From: Micropruina glycogenica
GTDB taxonomy: Bacteria; Actinomycetota; Actinomycetes; Propionibacteriales; Propionibacteriaceae
NCBI RefSeq assembly: GCF_900289045.1
Contig: NZ_LT985188.1
Location: 1,240,001 to 1,304,000, forward strand
Reading direction: 5' to 3'
DNA: 64,000 nucleotides
Below the pieces are notes generated by a model. That model worked only from the letters and a program-made list of their open reading frames with translations, did no database searches and was not told where the DNA came from. The position numbers were made by a program, and so were the translations under genes. Shown here in pieces: positions 1 to 12,047 of this stretch (positions are counted from its first letter, which is position 1; every line of letters starts with the position of its first letter).

Positions 1-798
1 CTCGAACTCGTACAACCCGGCAACAACACCTTGCCGGTGCTGCGCTGGTGGGCCGTCGCCTGGTTCGTGGGCGCCGTGGGCGGCTCGCTGATCTTCGGTG
101 AACGGTGGGTGTCGGCCTTCGATCCCTTCGAGGTGTTCGCCGAACGCATCGCCACCCTGTCACCCTGGCAACGGGTGGACGGCGTGCTGCACCTGGTGAA
201 CCCGTTGCGTCACGCGTGCACCGCACCGGTGCCCCGTGGCACCGCCGCGGTGACGGCGACCTTGTTGGGCATCACCGCCTACGACAGCTTCACCAACACC
301 ACAGTGTGGGTGGGGTGGGTACAGACCTCGACGCTCCCCCGCACACTCTGGGGCACTCTTGGCCTGGTGGGCATGACCGTGCTCGTCGGCGGCGCATTCG
401 CCCTGGCCGCGCGCGCGACGGCGGCCGGCTGGACGAACCGGTTGGCGGCGAGCCTGGTGCCGATCGTGGTGGGCTACAACTTCGCGCACTACCTGAGCCT
501 GCTGGTTCTCGAGGGGCAGCGGACGGCGATTCTGGCCTCCGATCCGCTCGGCCTGGGTTGGAACGTCTTCGGCACCGCCGAACTGGGCGTGAACACGGGC
601 ATCTTCGACTACCCGCAGCCGGTTGCGATCATCCAGCTCTGCGCGATCGTGCTCGGCCATCTGCTGGGCGTCCTGATCGCCCACGATCGCTCGCTGGTGG
701 CCCTGAACGGACGCCGGGTGATCGTCGGTCAACTGCCCATGCTGATGCTGATGGTCGGTTACACGGTGGCCGGGCTCGTGCTGCTGTTCTCGCCCTGA
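1..798 (+). CDS. Multi-pass membrane protein, 5' end outside window
   Basis: The reading frame is open from the first base, so the gene starts upstream and only its C-terminal 265 or so residues are seen. Hydrophobic segments recur through the protein (near VAWFVGAVGGSL, LVGMTVLVGGAFALA, IVLGHLLGVLIAH and LMLMVGYTVAGLVLL), which indicates an integral membrane protein. The segment NFAHYLSLLVLEGQRTAIL with a following SDPLGLGWNVFGTAE recalls actinobacterial membrane proteins often labelled fenitrothion hydrolase-like. That resemblance is from memory, and the label itself is functionally doubtful. No catalytic motif was identified. It ends in TGA just before a patch of dispersed repeats. Confidence 0.6.
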   Translation, partial: LELVQPGNNTLPVLRWWAVAWFVGAVGGSLIFGERWVSAFDPFEVFAERIATLSPWQRVDGVLHLVNPLRHACTAPVPRGTAAVTATLLGITAYDSFTNTTVWVGWVQTSTLPRTLWGTLGLVGMTVLVGGAFALAARATAAGWTNRLAASLVPIVVGYNFAHYLSLLVLEGQRTAILASDPLGLGWNVFGTAELGVNTGIFDYPQPVAIIQLCAIVLGHLLGVLIAHDRSLVALNGRRVIVGQLPMLMLMVGYTVAGLVLLFSP

Positions 799-1126
799 TC
801 GCTGGTTGCGCTGAAGATCCCGGCGTGCGCCGGGATGACCGGCGTGGGCGGCATCTCCGAACGGCGCCCGCCTGGTTGCGCTGGAGATCCCGGCGTGCGC
901 CGGGATGACGGCGTGGGCGGCATCTCGAAACGGCCCGCCCAGTTGCGGCTGGGGATCCCGGCGTGCGCCGGGATGACGGGGCGGCCCAGGGCGTGCGCTT
1001 GGATGGCGGAGCTTCTTTCGTCATCCCGGCGAACGCCGGGATCTCAGACCGGAGTTGTCCACAGATTTGGCGTGCTGACCCCCTTGAGCCCGAGTTCTGC
1101 CGGCGGCGTGGGTCAGGGTGTAGGCC
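799..1126. repeat. Intergenic patch of tandem and inverted ATCCCGGC..GCCGGGAT repeats
   Basis: This 328-base gap holds no convincing gene. It carries about 2.6 copies of a roughly 69-bp direct repeat (801-870, 871-938, then a partial copy to about 980). Each copy contains the hairpin ATCCCGGCG-TGCG-CCGGGATGAC (centres near 827, 897 and 965). A fourth copy lies in the opposite orientation at about 1019-1044 with loop GAA. The same inverted repeat recurs elsewhere in the window, near 21880, 36850, 37035, 48490 and 58343, so it is a dispersed family rather than a local terminator. Confidence 0.8.
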
Positions 1127-1609
1127 ATGAACTCTGCGATCAGGCCCACGCGCGCTCCCATGGTGCTGGCGCCGGCCGTCCGGCTGGTCGAACCGGTGCT
1201 GCTCGAACCTGTTCAGGCGCCACTGCTGCCGTGGCCGACGAGCGTCGAGCAGGTTGCCGAATCCGTCGACATCGCGCCGCGCGTGCAACGCATCGTGTCG
1301 CAACTGACCAACGCAGTGATCGAGGTGCTCTGTGGCCGTCGTGCTCTGGAGCACTTGGAGGCACACCTGCGGGCGCCGGTGTATGACCTGGTCGGCCATC
1401 TACGCGGCGCCCGGTTGCTGCCGGCCCTTAGCCTGGCTTCGCTACACCTGCAACAGCCTGCCGATCACGTGATCGAGGCGGCGGCCCGGCTGCGTGACGA
1501 CCACCGTTCGGTGGCAGCGGCCCTGTGCTTCACCCGTTCGGACGGTCGCTGGCGGATGTGTGCGCTCGAACTGGCACTCGACCCCGCGGTGGTCTTGCGA
1601 AGCAGCTGA
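1127..1609 (+). CDS. Rv3235-family (DUF6459-like) conserved actinobacterial protein
   Basis: This 160-residue protein has no signal peptide or membrane segment. The central block VIEVLCGRRALEHLEAHL followed by APVYDLV matches the conserved core of the Rv3235/DUF6459 family (a GRR-x-L..W/L pattern), and the C-terminal half reads like the family's small beta-rich domain ending in a CALELAL-type strand. In mycobacteria the family member sits in the same neighbourhood as secA, hpf, comF, lpqB and mtrAB, all of which are present downstream here, so gene order supports the call. Its biochemical role is unknown. The ATG at 1127 is used; the ATG near 1160 is an alternative that would shorten the poorly conserved N-terminus. 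Confidence 0.75.
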   Translation: MNSAIRPTRAPMVLAPAVRLVEPVLLEPVQAPLLPWPTSVEQVAESVDIAPRVQRIVSQLTNAVIEVLCGRRALEHLEAHLRAPVYDLVGHLRGARLLPALSLASLHLQQPADHVIEAAARLRDDHRSVAAALCFTRSDGRWRMCALELALDPAVVLRSS

Positions 1610-1676
1610 GGTATCGGTCTCGCCACGCTCGACCGCCGTGCAGGGTCTCAGCCCACACCCGAGACAGAGTGAAGCG

Positions 1677-1774
1677 GAGTGGGGCCGCCCCTGTCAGGGC
1701 GTGCTCGGGCGTTTGCGCACTGCGAGGCAATACCCGAGCAGTTCAGCAAGGACGGGACAGGGGCTGCCCCACTC
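1677..1774. other. Nested inverted repeat between convergent genes
   Basis: The outer arms, GAGTGGGGC-C-GCCCCTGTC at 1677-1695 and its near-perfect complement at 1756-1774, match at 18 of 19 positions. Inside them a second pair, TGCTCGGG (1700-1707) and CCCGAGCA (1733-1740), is perfectly complementary. Together they would fold into a long two-tier hairpin of about 98 nt. It lies between the ends of the Rv3235-like gene and secA, so it could serve as a bidirectional terminator, but it has no U-tract and is unusually elaborate. A small RNA or a miniature mobile element are other possibilities. Confidence 0.6.
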
Positions 1775-1830
1775 CACGACTTCCGCACCCGACTCACATG
1801 AGGAGTTCAACACCAAGCCGTGCGGACAGC

Positions 1831-4668
<2,838 letters not shown>

Positions 4669-4873
4669 GGTGGTTTCAACACTCCCTGGTCGATGACATT
4701 CCCAGCCATCGTAGTGCCTTCACGCAGGCCCCGGCGGGCACGCCCCCCGCGGTACGGACGGGCGCCTCTCCACTCCCCCGTGCCCACCTGACGCCGGGGA
4801 TTGCCTGGTCACTGACGCTGCACCCAGGGTCGGGGCTCACGACGGGCGACGGCCCGTCGGGATCGAGGTAGCC

Positions 4874-5644
4874 GTGACCACCCCCCACCGTCGGCTCGAC
4901 ACGCTGCGCCGCAAGATCGACGATCTCGACGTGTCGCTCTACGAATCCGTCGCCGACACCCACAGCCAGTAGCTCGACTGGGCCATGCCTCGGCTGACCG
5001 GCCTGGCCGACAACTCCAAGCTGTGGGTGGGGCCGGCCGCCGTGCTCACCCTCACCGGCTCGCCTCGGGCCCGGCGAGCCGCCGGCCGCGGTATCACCAC
5101 CCTGGCCGCCACCGGCCTGATAGCCAACCAGGTGGCCAAACGGTTGAACCGGCGGCCACGCCCATCGCTGCTGCGGGTACCGCTCGCGCGCATCGCCGGG
5201 CGCATTCCCACCTCGACCTCGTTTCCCAGCGGTCACGCGGCCAGTGCGGCCGCCTTCGCGAGCGCGGTGGCACTCGAGATACCCGCGCTGCGCGTGCCCT
5301 TGGCCACGCTGGCCGGCCTGGTGGGCTTCTCGCGGGTGGCGACCGGTGCCCACTACCCGTCGGACGTCGCGGCCGGTTTCGTGCTCGGCGCCACCGAGGC
5401 GTCGATCGGAGGGCGGCTGGTGCCACCCGCGGACGCCCCCGGTCGGCTGCACCCACGCCGGCCGCTGGTGCCGGCCGAACCCCGTCCGACCGGTGCCGGG
5501 CTGACCATGGTGGTCAATCCGGCGTCGCACAGCGGCAAGGGGCACGACGTGCTGACCAGGGTGCAACGCGACCTGCCCGACATCTCGGTGATCGAACTCA
5601 CCGCCGACGACGACGTGGCGCGGGCGGTGCACTCGGCTGCCTGA
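4874..5644 (+). pseudogene. Broken PAP2 phosphatase / diacylglycerol kinase fusion
   Basis: Reading from GTG at 4874 (a GAGG lies just upstream) gives VTTPHRRLDTLRRKIDDLD and continues to an in-frame amber codon TAG at 4970-4972. The same frame then resumes with LDWAMPRLTGLADNSKLW, which is the expected continuation of actinobacterial bifunctional PAP2/DAGK proteins. The downstream part retains the PAP2 motifs KRLNRRPRP, SFPSGHAAS and SRVATGAHYPSDV. It then enters the start of a DAGK catalytic domain (MVVNPASHSGKG) and stops after only about 40 residues of it. An intact family member is near 480-500 residues. Both the nonsense codon and the 3' loss argue for a dead gene. Restart at ATG 4985 could still yield a PAP2 domain lacking its first helix. 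Confidence 0.85.
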
Positions 5645-5686
5645 CGTGGAGTGGGCCCTCACTGCCGGTTGAGCAGCACCGTCGAT

Positions 5687-6907
5687 TCAGCCGTCGGGCG
5701 GAATCGCGGCCGCCAAGTCGCCGGCCAGGTTGCCCTTCGGCAGCACCTGCACACCCGACACCTCGAGCCAGTTCGCCATCAGGGCCAATTCGTCGGCCAG
5801 CCGCGCCGCCACCTCGGCACGTCGTGACTCGGCGTGCGGTTCGAGCCACGCCGACTGCACCAAGAGGGCGTCGCTGCCCACCCGGTCGGCCTTGAGGTCG
5901 ACGCGAGCAACGATCTGGTCGTCGGCCAGAAACAGATACACGTAGTAGCCGTAGGTGCGCTTGGCGGCGGGGGTGTAGATCTCGATGCGGTAGTGCACGT
6001 CGAACAGTTGCAGCACCCGTGGGCGATGGTGCACCAGCGTGTCGAACGGGGCGATCAACGCCTGGCCCGGCACCGCCCGCGGCCGCTTCGCCGCGGCGTG
6101 CAGCCAGAACTGCTGCGGCAGCCCGGCCACCGTTACCGGTTCGAGGTCACCACGTTCGGCCAGCCGTGCGATCGCGGCCGCGCCCTCGGGCCCCTTGAGG
6201 TAGAAGTAGTCGACCAGCGCCTTGGCGTCGGCCACCCCCAGTGCCTGCGCCGAGCGTGCCACCAGGGTGTCGTACGACTCGTCGTCGGACGGGTCGGGCA
6301 AGCCCAGCACCGACCCCGGCAGCACGCGTTCGTTGAGGTCGTACAACCGCTCGAAGGCGCTGTTGCGCCGCGCCACACCCACCACGCCCGAGTCGAACAG
6401 GTACTCGAGCACGTACTTCGCCTCGGACCAGTTCCACCCCCAGTCGACGCGGCTGCGCACCTCGTCGTTCTCGATCTGACGGGCGCTCAGCGGACCGTTG
6501 CCGCTCACGTCGTCGAGTACGCGGTCGAGCAACTGCGGTTTGGCCGTGAGAATGCGGCTGAGTGCGGTGCGTTCGCGATCGGCTCGCCGACGCATGGCCA
6601 TGCGCAGAGCGGGTTGCAGCCGCACGTCGAGCAGGCAGGCCGCGTGCGCCCAGTACTCGAACAATCTGCGCGGCCCGCGACCGGCGGCCCCGTCGAGCAG
6701 GCCGCGATCGTAAGGCCCCAGCCGGCTGAACAACGGCATGTAATGGGCTCGGACGGCGACGTTGACCGAATCGATCTGAAACTGGCCCACCCGGTCGATC
6801 ACCTGCTGTACGTGACGCATGGTGACCGCACCGGACGGCCGTGGTCGGCCGAAGCCCTGCGCAGCCAGCGCGATGCGGCGGGCCTGGGCCAGAGTCAGTC
6901 GTGGCAT
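5687..6907 (-). CDS. YcaQ/AlkX-like winged-helix DNA glycosylase
   Basis: This protein of about 406 residues belongs to the HTH_42/YcaQ family. Members unhook interstrand DNA crosslinks or excise bulky alkylated bases. Family hallmarks are LTLAQARRIALAAQGF at the N-terminus, the catalytic-type Q-F-Q within RVGQFQIDSVNVAVRAHY, the central LFEYWAHAACLL block, and WNWSEAKYVLEYLF. The QxQ form of the motif is that of the AlkX/YcaQ subgroup rather than the QxD of AlkZ, but substrate preference cannot be read from it alone. The ATG giving MPRLTLAQ is preferred over a GTG eight codons upstream. It is convergent with the broken PAP2/DAGK gene. Confidence 0.88.
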   Translation of the reverse strand: MPRLTLAQARRIALAAQGFGRPRPSGAVTMRHVQQVIDRVGQFQIDSVNVAVRAHYMPLFSRLGPYDRGLLDGAAGRGPRRLFEYWAHAACLLDVRLQPALRMAMRRRADRERTALSRILTAKPQLLDRVLDDVSGNGPLSARQIENDEVRSRVDWGWNWSEAKYVLEYLFDSGVVGVARRNSAFERLYDLNERVLPGSVLGLPDPSDDESYDTLVARSAQALGVADAKALVDYFYLKGPEGAAAIARLAERGDLEPVTVAGLPQQFWLHAAAKRPRAVPGQALIAPFDTLVHHRPRVLQLFDVHYRIEIYTPAAKRTYGYYVYLFLADDQIVARVDLKADRVGSDALLVQSAWLEPHAESRRAEVAARLADELALMANWLEVSGVQVLPKGNLAGDLAAAIPPDG

Positions 6908-6944
6908 GGGGCGAACGCTAGCGCCCGCCACCGACAGGTTCGGT

Positions 6945-7571
6945 TCAGGCGCTCTGCTCCCCCGGCCGATCGAGCTCGAGGTGGATCACGCCGTAGTCGT
7001 AGGCCCTGCGTCGGTAGACCGCACTGGGCGCTCCGGTGTCGGCGTCGACGTAGAGAAAGAAGTCGTGGCCGACCAGTTCCATCTCGTCCAGCGCCTGGGC
7101 CAGTGTGAGCGGGGTGGCCTTGAACAGCTTCTCGCGCACCACCAGCGGGCCGTCGCCGTGCACCTCGAGGCCGGCGATCTTGCGAATCTCGGGGCGGTCC
7201 TCGTCGTCCGGCGTCGTCACCGGCGGCAGCGGCTGCTCGCCGAACTGCTGGCCGGCGCGCAGGCCGCGATGCACCTTGCGTCGGTCGGCGGCGCGGCGCA
7301 ACTGCGACTTGAGCCGGTCGAGCGCATGCTCGAAGGCGATCAACTTCTCATCGGCGCTGGCCTCGGCCCGCACCACGGGGCCCCGGCTACGCAGGGTGAT
7401 CTCGACGGTGGTGGCCTGGTCGGGTTGCCTGGCGTGTGGATTGGCAGAGACCTGCACCTCGACCCGAATCACTCGGTCGCGCAGTTTCTCGACCCCACTC
7501 AGCCGTTCGCCCACATGGGTGCGAAAGTCATCGGTGATCTGGCAGTGCCGGCCGGTGACGAGAACGTCCAC
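6945..7571 (-). CDS. hpf: Long-form ribosome hibernation promoting factor
   Basis: Long HPF silences ribosomes in stationary phase by occupying the tRNA/mRNA channel and dimerising 70S particles into 100S. The N-terminal domain begins VDVLVTGRHCQITDDFRTHV and continues through RVEVQVSANP and ALDRLKSQLRRAADR. After a linker, the C-terminal dimerisation domain shows IRKIAGLEVHGDGPLVVREK and DEMELVGHDFFLYVD. Length is 208 residues. The GTG at 7571 is chosen because an AAGGAGG ribosome-binding site sits five bases upstream and the family N-terminus begins there; longer in-frame starts are unlikely. It sits in the secA-hpf-comF-lpqB-mtrBA neighbourhood known from mycobacteria. Confidence 0.95.
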   Translation of the reverse strand: MDVLVTGRHCQITDDFRTHVGERLSGVEKLRDRVIRVEVQVSANPHARQPDQATTVEITLRSRGPVVRAEASADEKLIAFEHALDRLKSQLRRAADRRKVHRGLRAGQQFGEQPLPPVTTPDDEDRPEIRKIAGLEVHGDGPLVVREKLFKATPLTLAQALDEMELVGHDFFLYVDADTGAPSAVYRRRAYDYGVIHLELDRPGEQSA

Positions 7572-7745
7572 AGGAACCTCCTTGGTCGATCGCGCCCGCT
7601 CGGGCGAGCGGGCGAAACGCAAAAGCGCCAAGCTACTCCCGCGTAGCGGGAGCACAGCCTGACGCCATGCCTCGACCCTACTCAGCCTGCCTGTGCTTTG
7701 CCAGGGTGCCGGCTGTGTCGCAACTGGAGCGGGCGCAACAGAGCT

Positions 7746-7782
7746 GTAACACCGCGCAATCCACGCGTAACCCAGTTCGAAC
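7746..7782 (+). promoter_or_regulatory. Candidate GlnR box upstream of amtB
   Basis: GTAAC (7746-7750) is followed by a poorly matching half-site around CAATC and then, 21 bases on, GTAAC (7767-7771), six bases, CGAAC (7778-7782). The second pair matches the GlnR pattern gTnAC-n6-GaAAC well. The first pair is degenerate and one base short in spacing. Actinobacterial amtB-glnK operons are classic GlnR targets. The site ends 33 bases before the amtB start, so it would lie close to the promoter. Confidence 0.5.
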
Positions 7783-7815
7783 GCCTCGGAAACACCGATC
7801 ACCGAAGGTTCTGCC

Positions 7816-9539
<1,724 letters not shown>

Positions 9540-9586
9540 TCGACTCGCGTCTGCGCCGCTGGGAGGACGGCGCACGCAAGCAGGCC

Positions 9587-9618
9587 ACAGGGGCCCCGAT
9601 CTCGATCGGGGCCCCTGT
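9587..9618. terminator. Bidirectional terminator between glnK and comF
   Basis: A perfect dyad, ACAGGGGCCCCGAT - CTCG - ATCGGGGCCCCTGT, lies 47 bases after the glnK stop and three bases before the convergent comF stop. The stem is 14 bp with a 4-nt loop. A long T-tract is absent, as is usual in high-GC actinobacteria. Confidence 0.85.
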
Positions 9619-9620
9619 CG

Positions 9621-10343
9621 TCATGTGGTGCGTGGCGTCGCGGCCACGACCGCAGCGCCGATCATGCGGTGGCCGGCGTGCCGAAGAGCTCGGGACGCCT
9701 CGGCCAGGGTGGCCCCAGTGGTGATCAGATCGTCGACCACCAGCACCTGGGCCGGCCGGCCCGCCCGAGCCACCAGGCTCGAACGGCGGTTGAGCGCCCG
9801 CTGCTCGATGGTCAGCCCCGCCTGGTCGGCCGCTCGGCGCACCGGCCGCAGCGCCTTGGACGCCCGGGCGTCCAGTTCGCAGCGCCGGCGCAGAAAGGTG
9901 GCCAGCGAGCCGGCCATGGCACCGGTGAGGTCGAACCCGCGCGCCGCGCGCGTCGCCCGTGCCGACGGCACCGGCACCACCAGCACCGGCCCACCCACCC
10001 AGCGGTCGCGCAGCAAAGCCAGCGCGCTGCCGGTGACCAGTTCGGCGAGCACCGGAACCAGGCCCAGCCCCTGCCGCTCCTTGCAGGCCAGAATCACCGC
10101 ACGCAGGTCGTCGGCGTAGGCGCCGCGCGCGTAGGTGGGCGGCACCCCGTGGCGCACCGTTACCGCTGCCGGGGCGAGACTGCGCAGCCGTGACTCGCAG
10201 TCGGGGCACACCACCGGCCCCGGCGTGCCACAGGCGGCACACGCACCGCCCCACGCCAGGTCGGCCGCCGCCGCAGCCAACTCCCGCCACCCCACCACCC
10301 AACGATCATGCCGGGCCGGCGACGTGCGTGGACGGCTCTCCAC
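9621..10343 (-). CDS. comF: ComF-family phosphoribosyltransferase-like protein
   Basis: A 240-residue ComF/GntX-type protein. The N-terminus has a zinc-ribbon pair CAAC and CPDC (residues about 35-50). The C-terminal PRTase fold contains the PRPP loop VLVVDDLITTGATL, preceded by the conserved FDLTGAMA and QRALNRRSSL blocks. ComF supports DNA uptake in competent species; outside them its role is uncertain. It lies three bases beyond the lpqB stop and so is probably the last gene of the mtrA-mtrB-lpqB operon, as in mycobacteria. The GTG at 10343 is a plausible start, but the first 15 or so residues are not conserved and a later start is possible. Confidence 0.9.
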   Translation of the reverse strand: MESRPRTSPARHDRWVVGWRELAAAAADLAWGGACAACGTPGPVVCPDCESRLRSLAPAAVTVRHGVPPTYARGAYADDLRAVILACKERQGLGLVPVLAELVTGSALALLRDRWVGGPVLVVPVPSARATRAARGFDLTGAMAGSLATFLRRRCELDARASKALRPVRRAADQAGLTIEQRALNRRSSLVARAGRPAQVLVVDDLITTGATLAEASRALRHAGHRMIGAAVVAATPRTT

Positions 10344-10346
10344 AGG

Positions 10347-12047
10347 TCAAGGCAGCGAAACCTGCTGCACCTTCGGCATCCAGGCCTCCCACACGAAGTC
10401 GTCGACGAAGCGCCAGGTCTGGCCGTCCGAGCCGCGCAGAACGGCCCGTCCGTCGCTGCCCACCGCCAGTTGCGCCGACGCGGTCGAATCGATCGGCCCG
10501 ACATCGGCCGCCACGGCCCCCTCGCTGTCGACGCTCACCACCTGGGGCACCGTCGCCACCGTCAACAGCACCATCAGGTCGGCCGGTCCAGACCAACCGA
10601 CATCGACCGGACGGTGCGTGGGCGGTGCCCAGGTGGCGCCCGACAACTCCCGCCAACCCACGAAGCGGACGGCGTTGGTTTCGCGCACCATCGACGCGAC
10701 ACCCAGCACCCACCTGCCCTGCTCTTCGACGACCATCGCCACCCGGACGCCGTCCGGGGCGATCGCCAGCGACCGGATGCGGCCCATCGGCAGCGCGTCG
10801 GTGTTCACCGACACGCCGCGGCCGTCACGCACCATGCGCAACCTGACGCCGCGCGACCGTTCCAGCGCCACCAGTAGCTCGCCCTGCCGGGTCCAACGCA
10901 CCAGGGCCATACCCTGCGCGGCAAGCTCGACCCGTGACGTGCCTTCGCGCACGGGCACGGTGCGCAACCGGCTGCCGGCGTCGGTGATCGCGGCCACCAC
11001 CTGGGCGTCGGCCCGTGCCGCGATGGCGGTCACCCGGGTCAGCGAACCGACCGGCTGGCTCTGGGCGGGGTCTGCGTTCCACCCGGCCCGGTGAATGGCT
11101 CCGTCGCTGAGCAGAAACGCCTGATCGCTCTGCGCCGGCAGCGCGGGTGCCGCTGCGTCGAAGTCGCCGGTGTTCATTTCGCCGGTGCTGTTGGTGAGGT
11201 TCCACACCGACCCGTTGCCGGTCACCCGCACCGCCGTCACCCCTTCGAGCGAGGTGAGCGACCAGACCAGCTCTGCCGACAACCGTCGCTTGGCCTCGGC
11301 GCTGAGCAGGTCGGTGGGCCCGGCGAGGTCGACCTCGGCCACCCCGTTCACCGAGAGCGTCACCGAGGTGACGTCCAGTTGTTGCTCGAGCGGGGCGCGC
11401 AGGGCGGCGGCCGCCAGCGTCGACGGGCCGGCCAGCAGATCGCGGACGGTGGCCTGCATGCCGACCGTGCCCTTGGGCACGAACCGGGGATCAGGCACCA
11501 GCACCGTGCCGGTGACGTCCCAGAAACACAGATCGGAGCGCACCCAGGTGCTGCCGAACAGCGATTGCGAGATGAGCAGGCCGCGGGGCGGCTGCGAGAT
11601 GCGCCACTGGTTGTCGTTGTCTCTGACCAGGCCGAAGTCGTGCAGGTACGGGGTGCTGGCGGCTGCGGGCGTGAAGGTGCCCTGGGCGTCCAACCGGCCC
11701 ACCAAAGAAGCGGTGAGCACCACGCCCGAGTCACTGACTTGAGGAGCGGAACTGGCCGCGTAGATCTCGACGCCGCTTTCGGGCTGCCACTGTTCGCTCG
11801 CGTCAGCGGTCAGAAACTGGCGCGCCACCGAGTACCCGGCCTGGTACGTGGCCATCGCATGCAGAAAGCCTTCGACGATCAGGCCCGGAGTCGCGCCCTG
11901 AGCGGGTGGCACAGGCGCGATCTCAACCCCCGGATTGGCCTGCTGCGCCGCCGGTGCGTGTCGCTCGACGGGGCCGCTGGTCGGCACGCTGACGCAGCCG
12001 GTCAGCAGCAGGGCCAGCACGGCGATCAGCGCCACCGGCCGCCTCAC
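10347..12047 (-). CDS. lpqB: Lipoprotein LpqB, MtrAB accessory
   Basis: A 566-residue lipoprotein with a signal peptide ending in the lipobox LLTGC near residue 17, so it should be anchored on the outer face of the membrane. A GerMN-type domain occupies the middle (AKRRLSAELVWSLTSLEGV region), and the C-terminal half is a beta-propeller-like LpqB domain. LpqB binds the extracellular part of MtrB and tunes its signalling. The true start is the GTG at 12047, which overlaps the mtrB stop as GTGA; a longer frame reading into mtrB is spurious. Confidence 0.95.
   Translation of the reverse strand: MRRPVALIAVLALLLTGCVSVPTSGPVERHAPAAQQANPGVEIAPVPPAQGATPGLIVEGFLHAMATYQAGYSVARQFLTADASEQWQPESGVEIYAASSAPQVSDSGVVLTASLVGRLDAQGTFTPAAASTPYLHDFGLVRDNDNQWRISQPPRGLLISQSLFGSTWVRSDLCFWDVTGTVLVPDPRFVPKGTVGMQATVRDLLAGPSTLAAAALRAPLEQQLDVTSVTLSVNGVAEVDLAGPTDLLSAEAKRRLSAELVWSLTSLEGVTAVRVTGNGSVWNLTNSTGEMNTGDFDAAAPALPAQSDQAFLLSDGAIHRAGWNADPAQSQPVGSLTRVTAIAARADAQVVAAITDAGSRLRTVPVREGTSRVELAAQGMALVRWTRQGELLVALERSRGVRLRMVRDGRGVSVNTDALPMGRIRSLAIAPDGVRVAMVVEEQGRWVLGVASMVRETNAVRFVGWRELSGATWAPPTHRPVDVGWSGPADLMVLLTVATVPQVVSVDSEGAVAADVGPIDSTASAQLAVGSDGRAVLRGSDGQTWRFVDDFVWEAWMPKVQQVSLP

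Noticed and set aside
5645-5686. Possible copy of the 1677-1774 inverted repeat (GTGGAGTGGGCC near 5646)
   Set aside because: Only about 10 bases match and the partner arm is missing.
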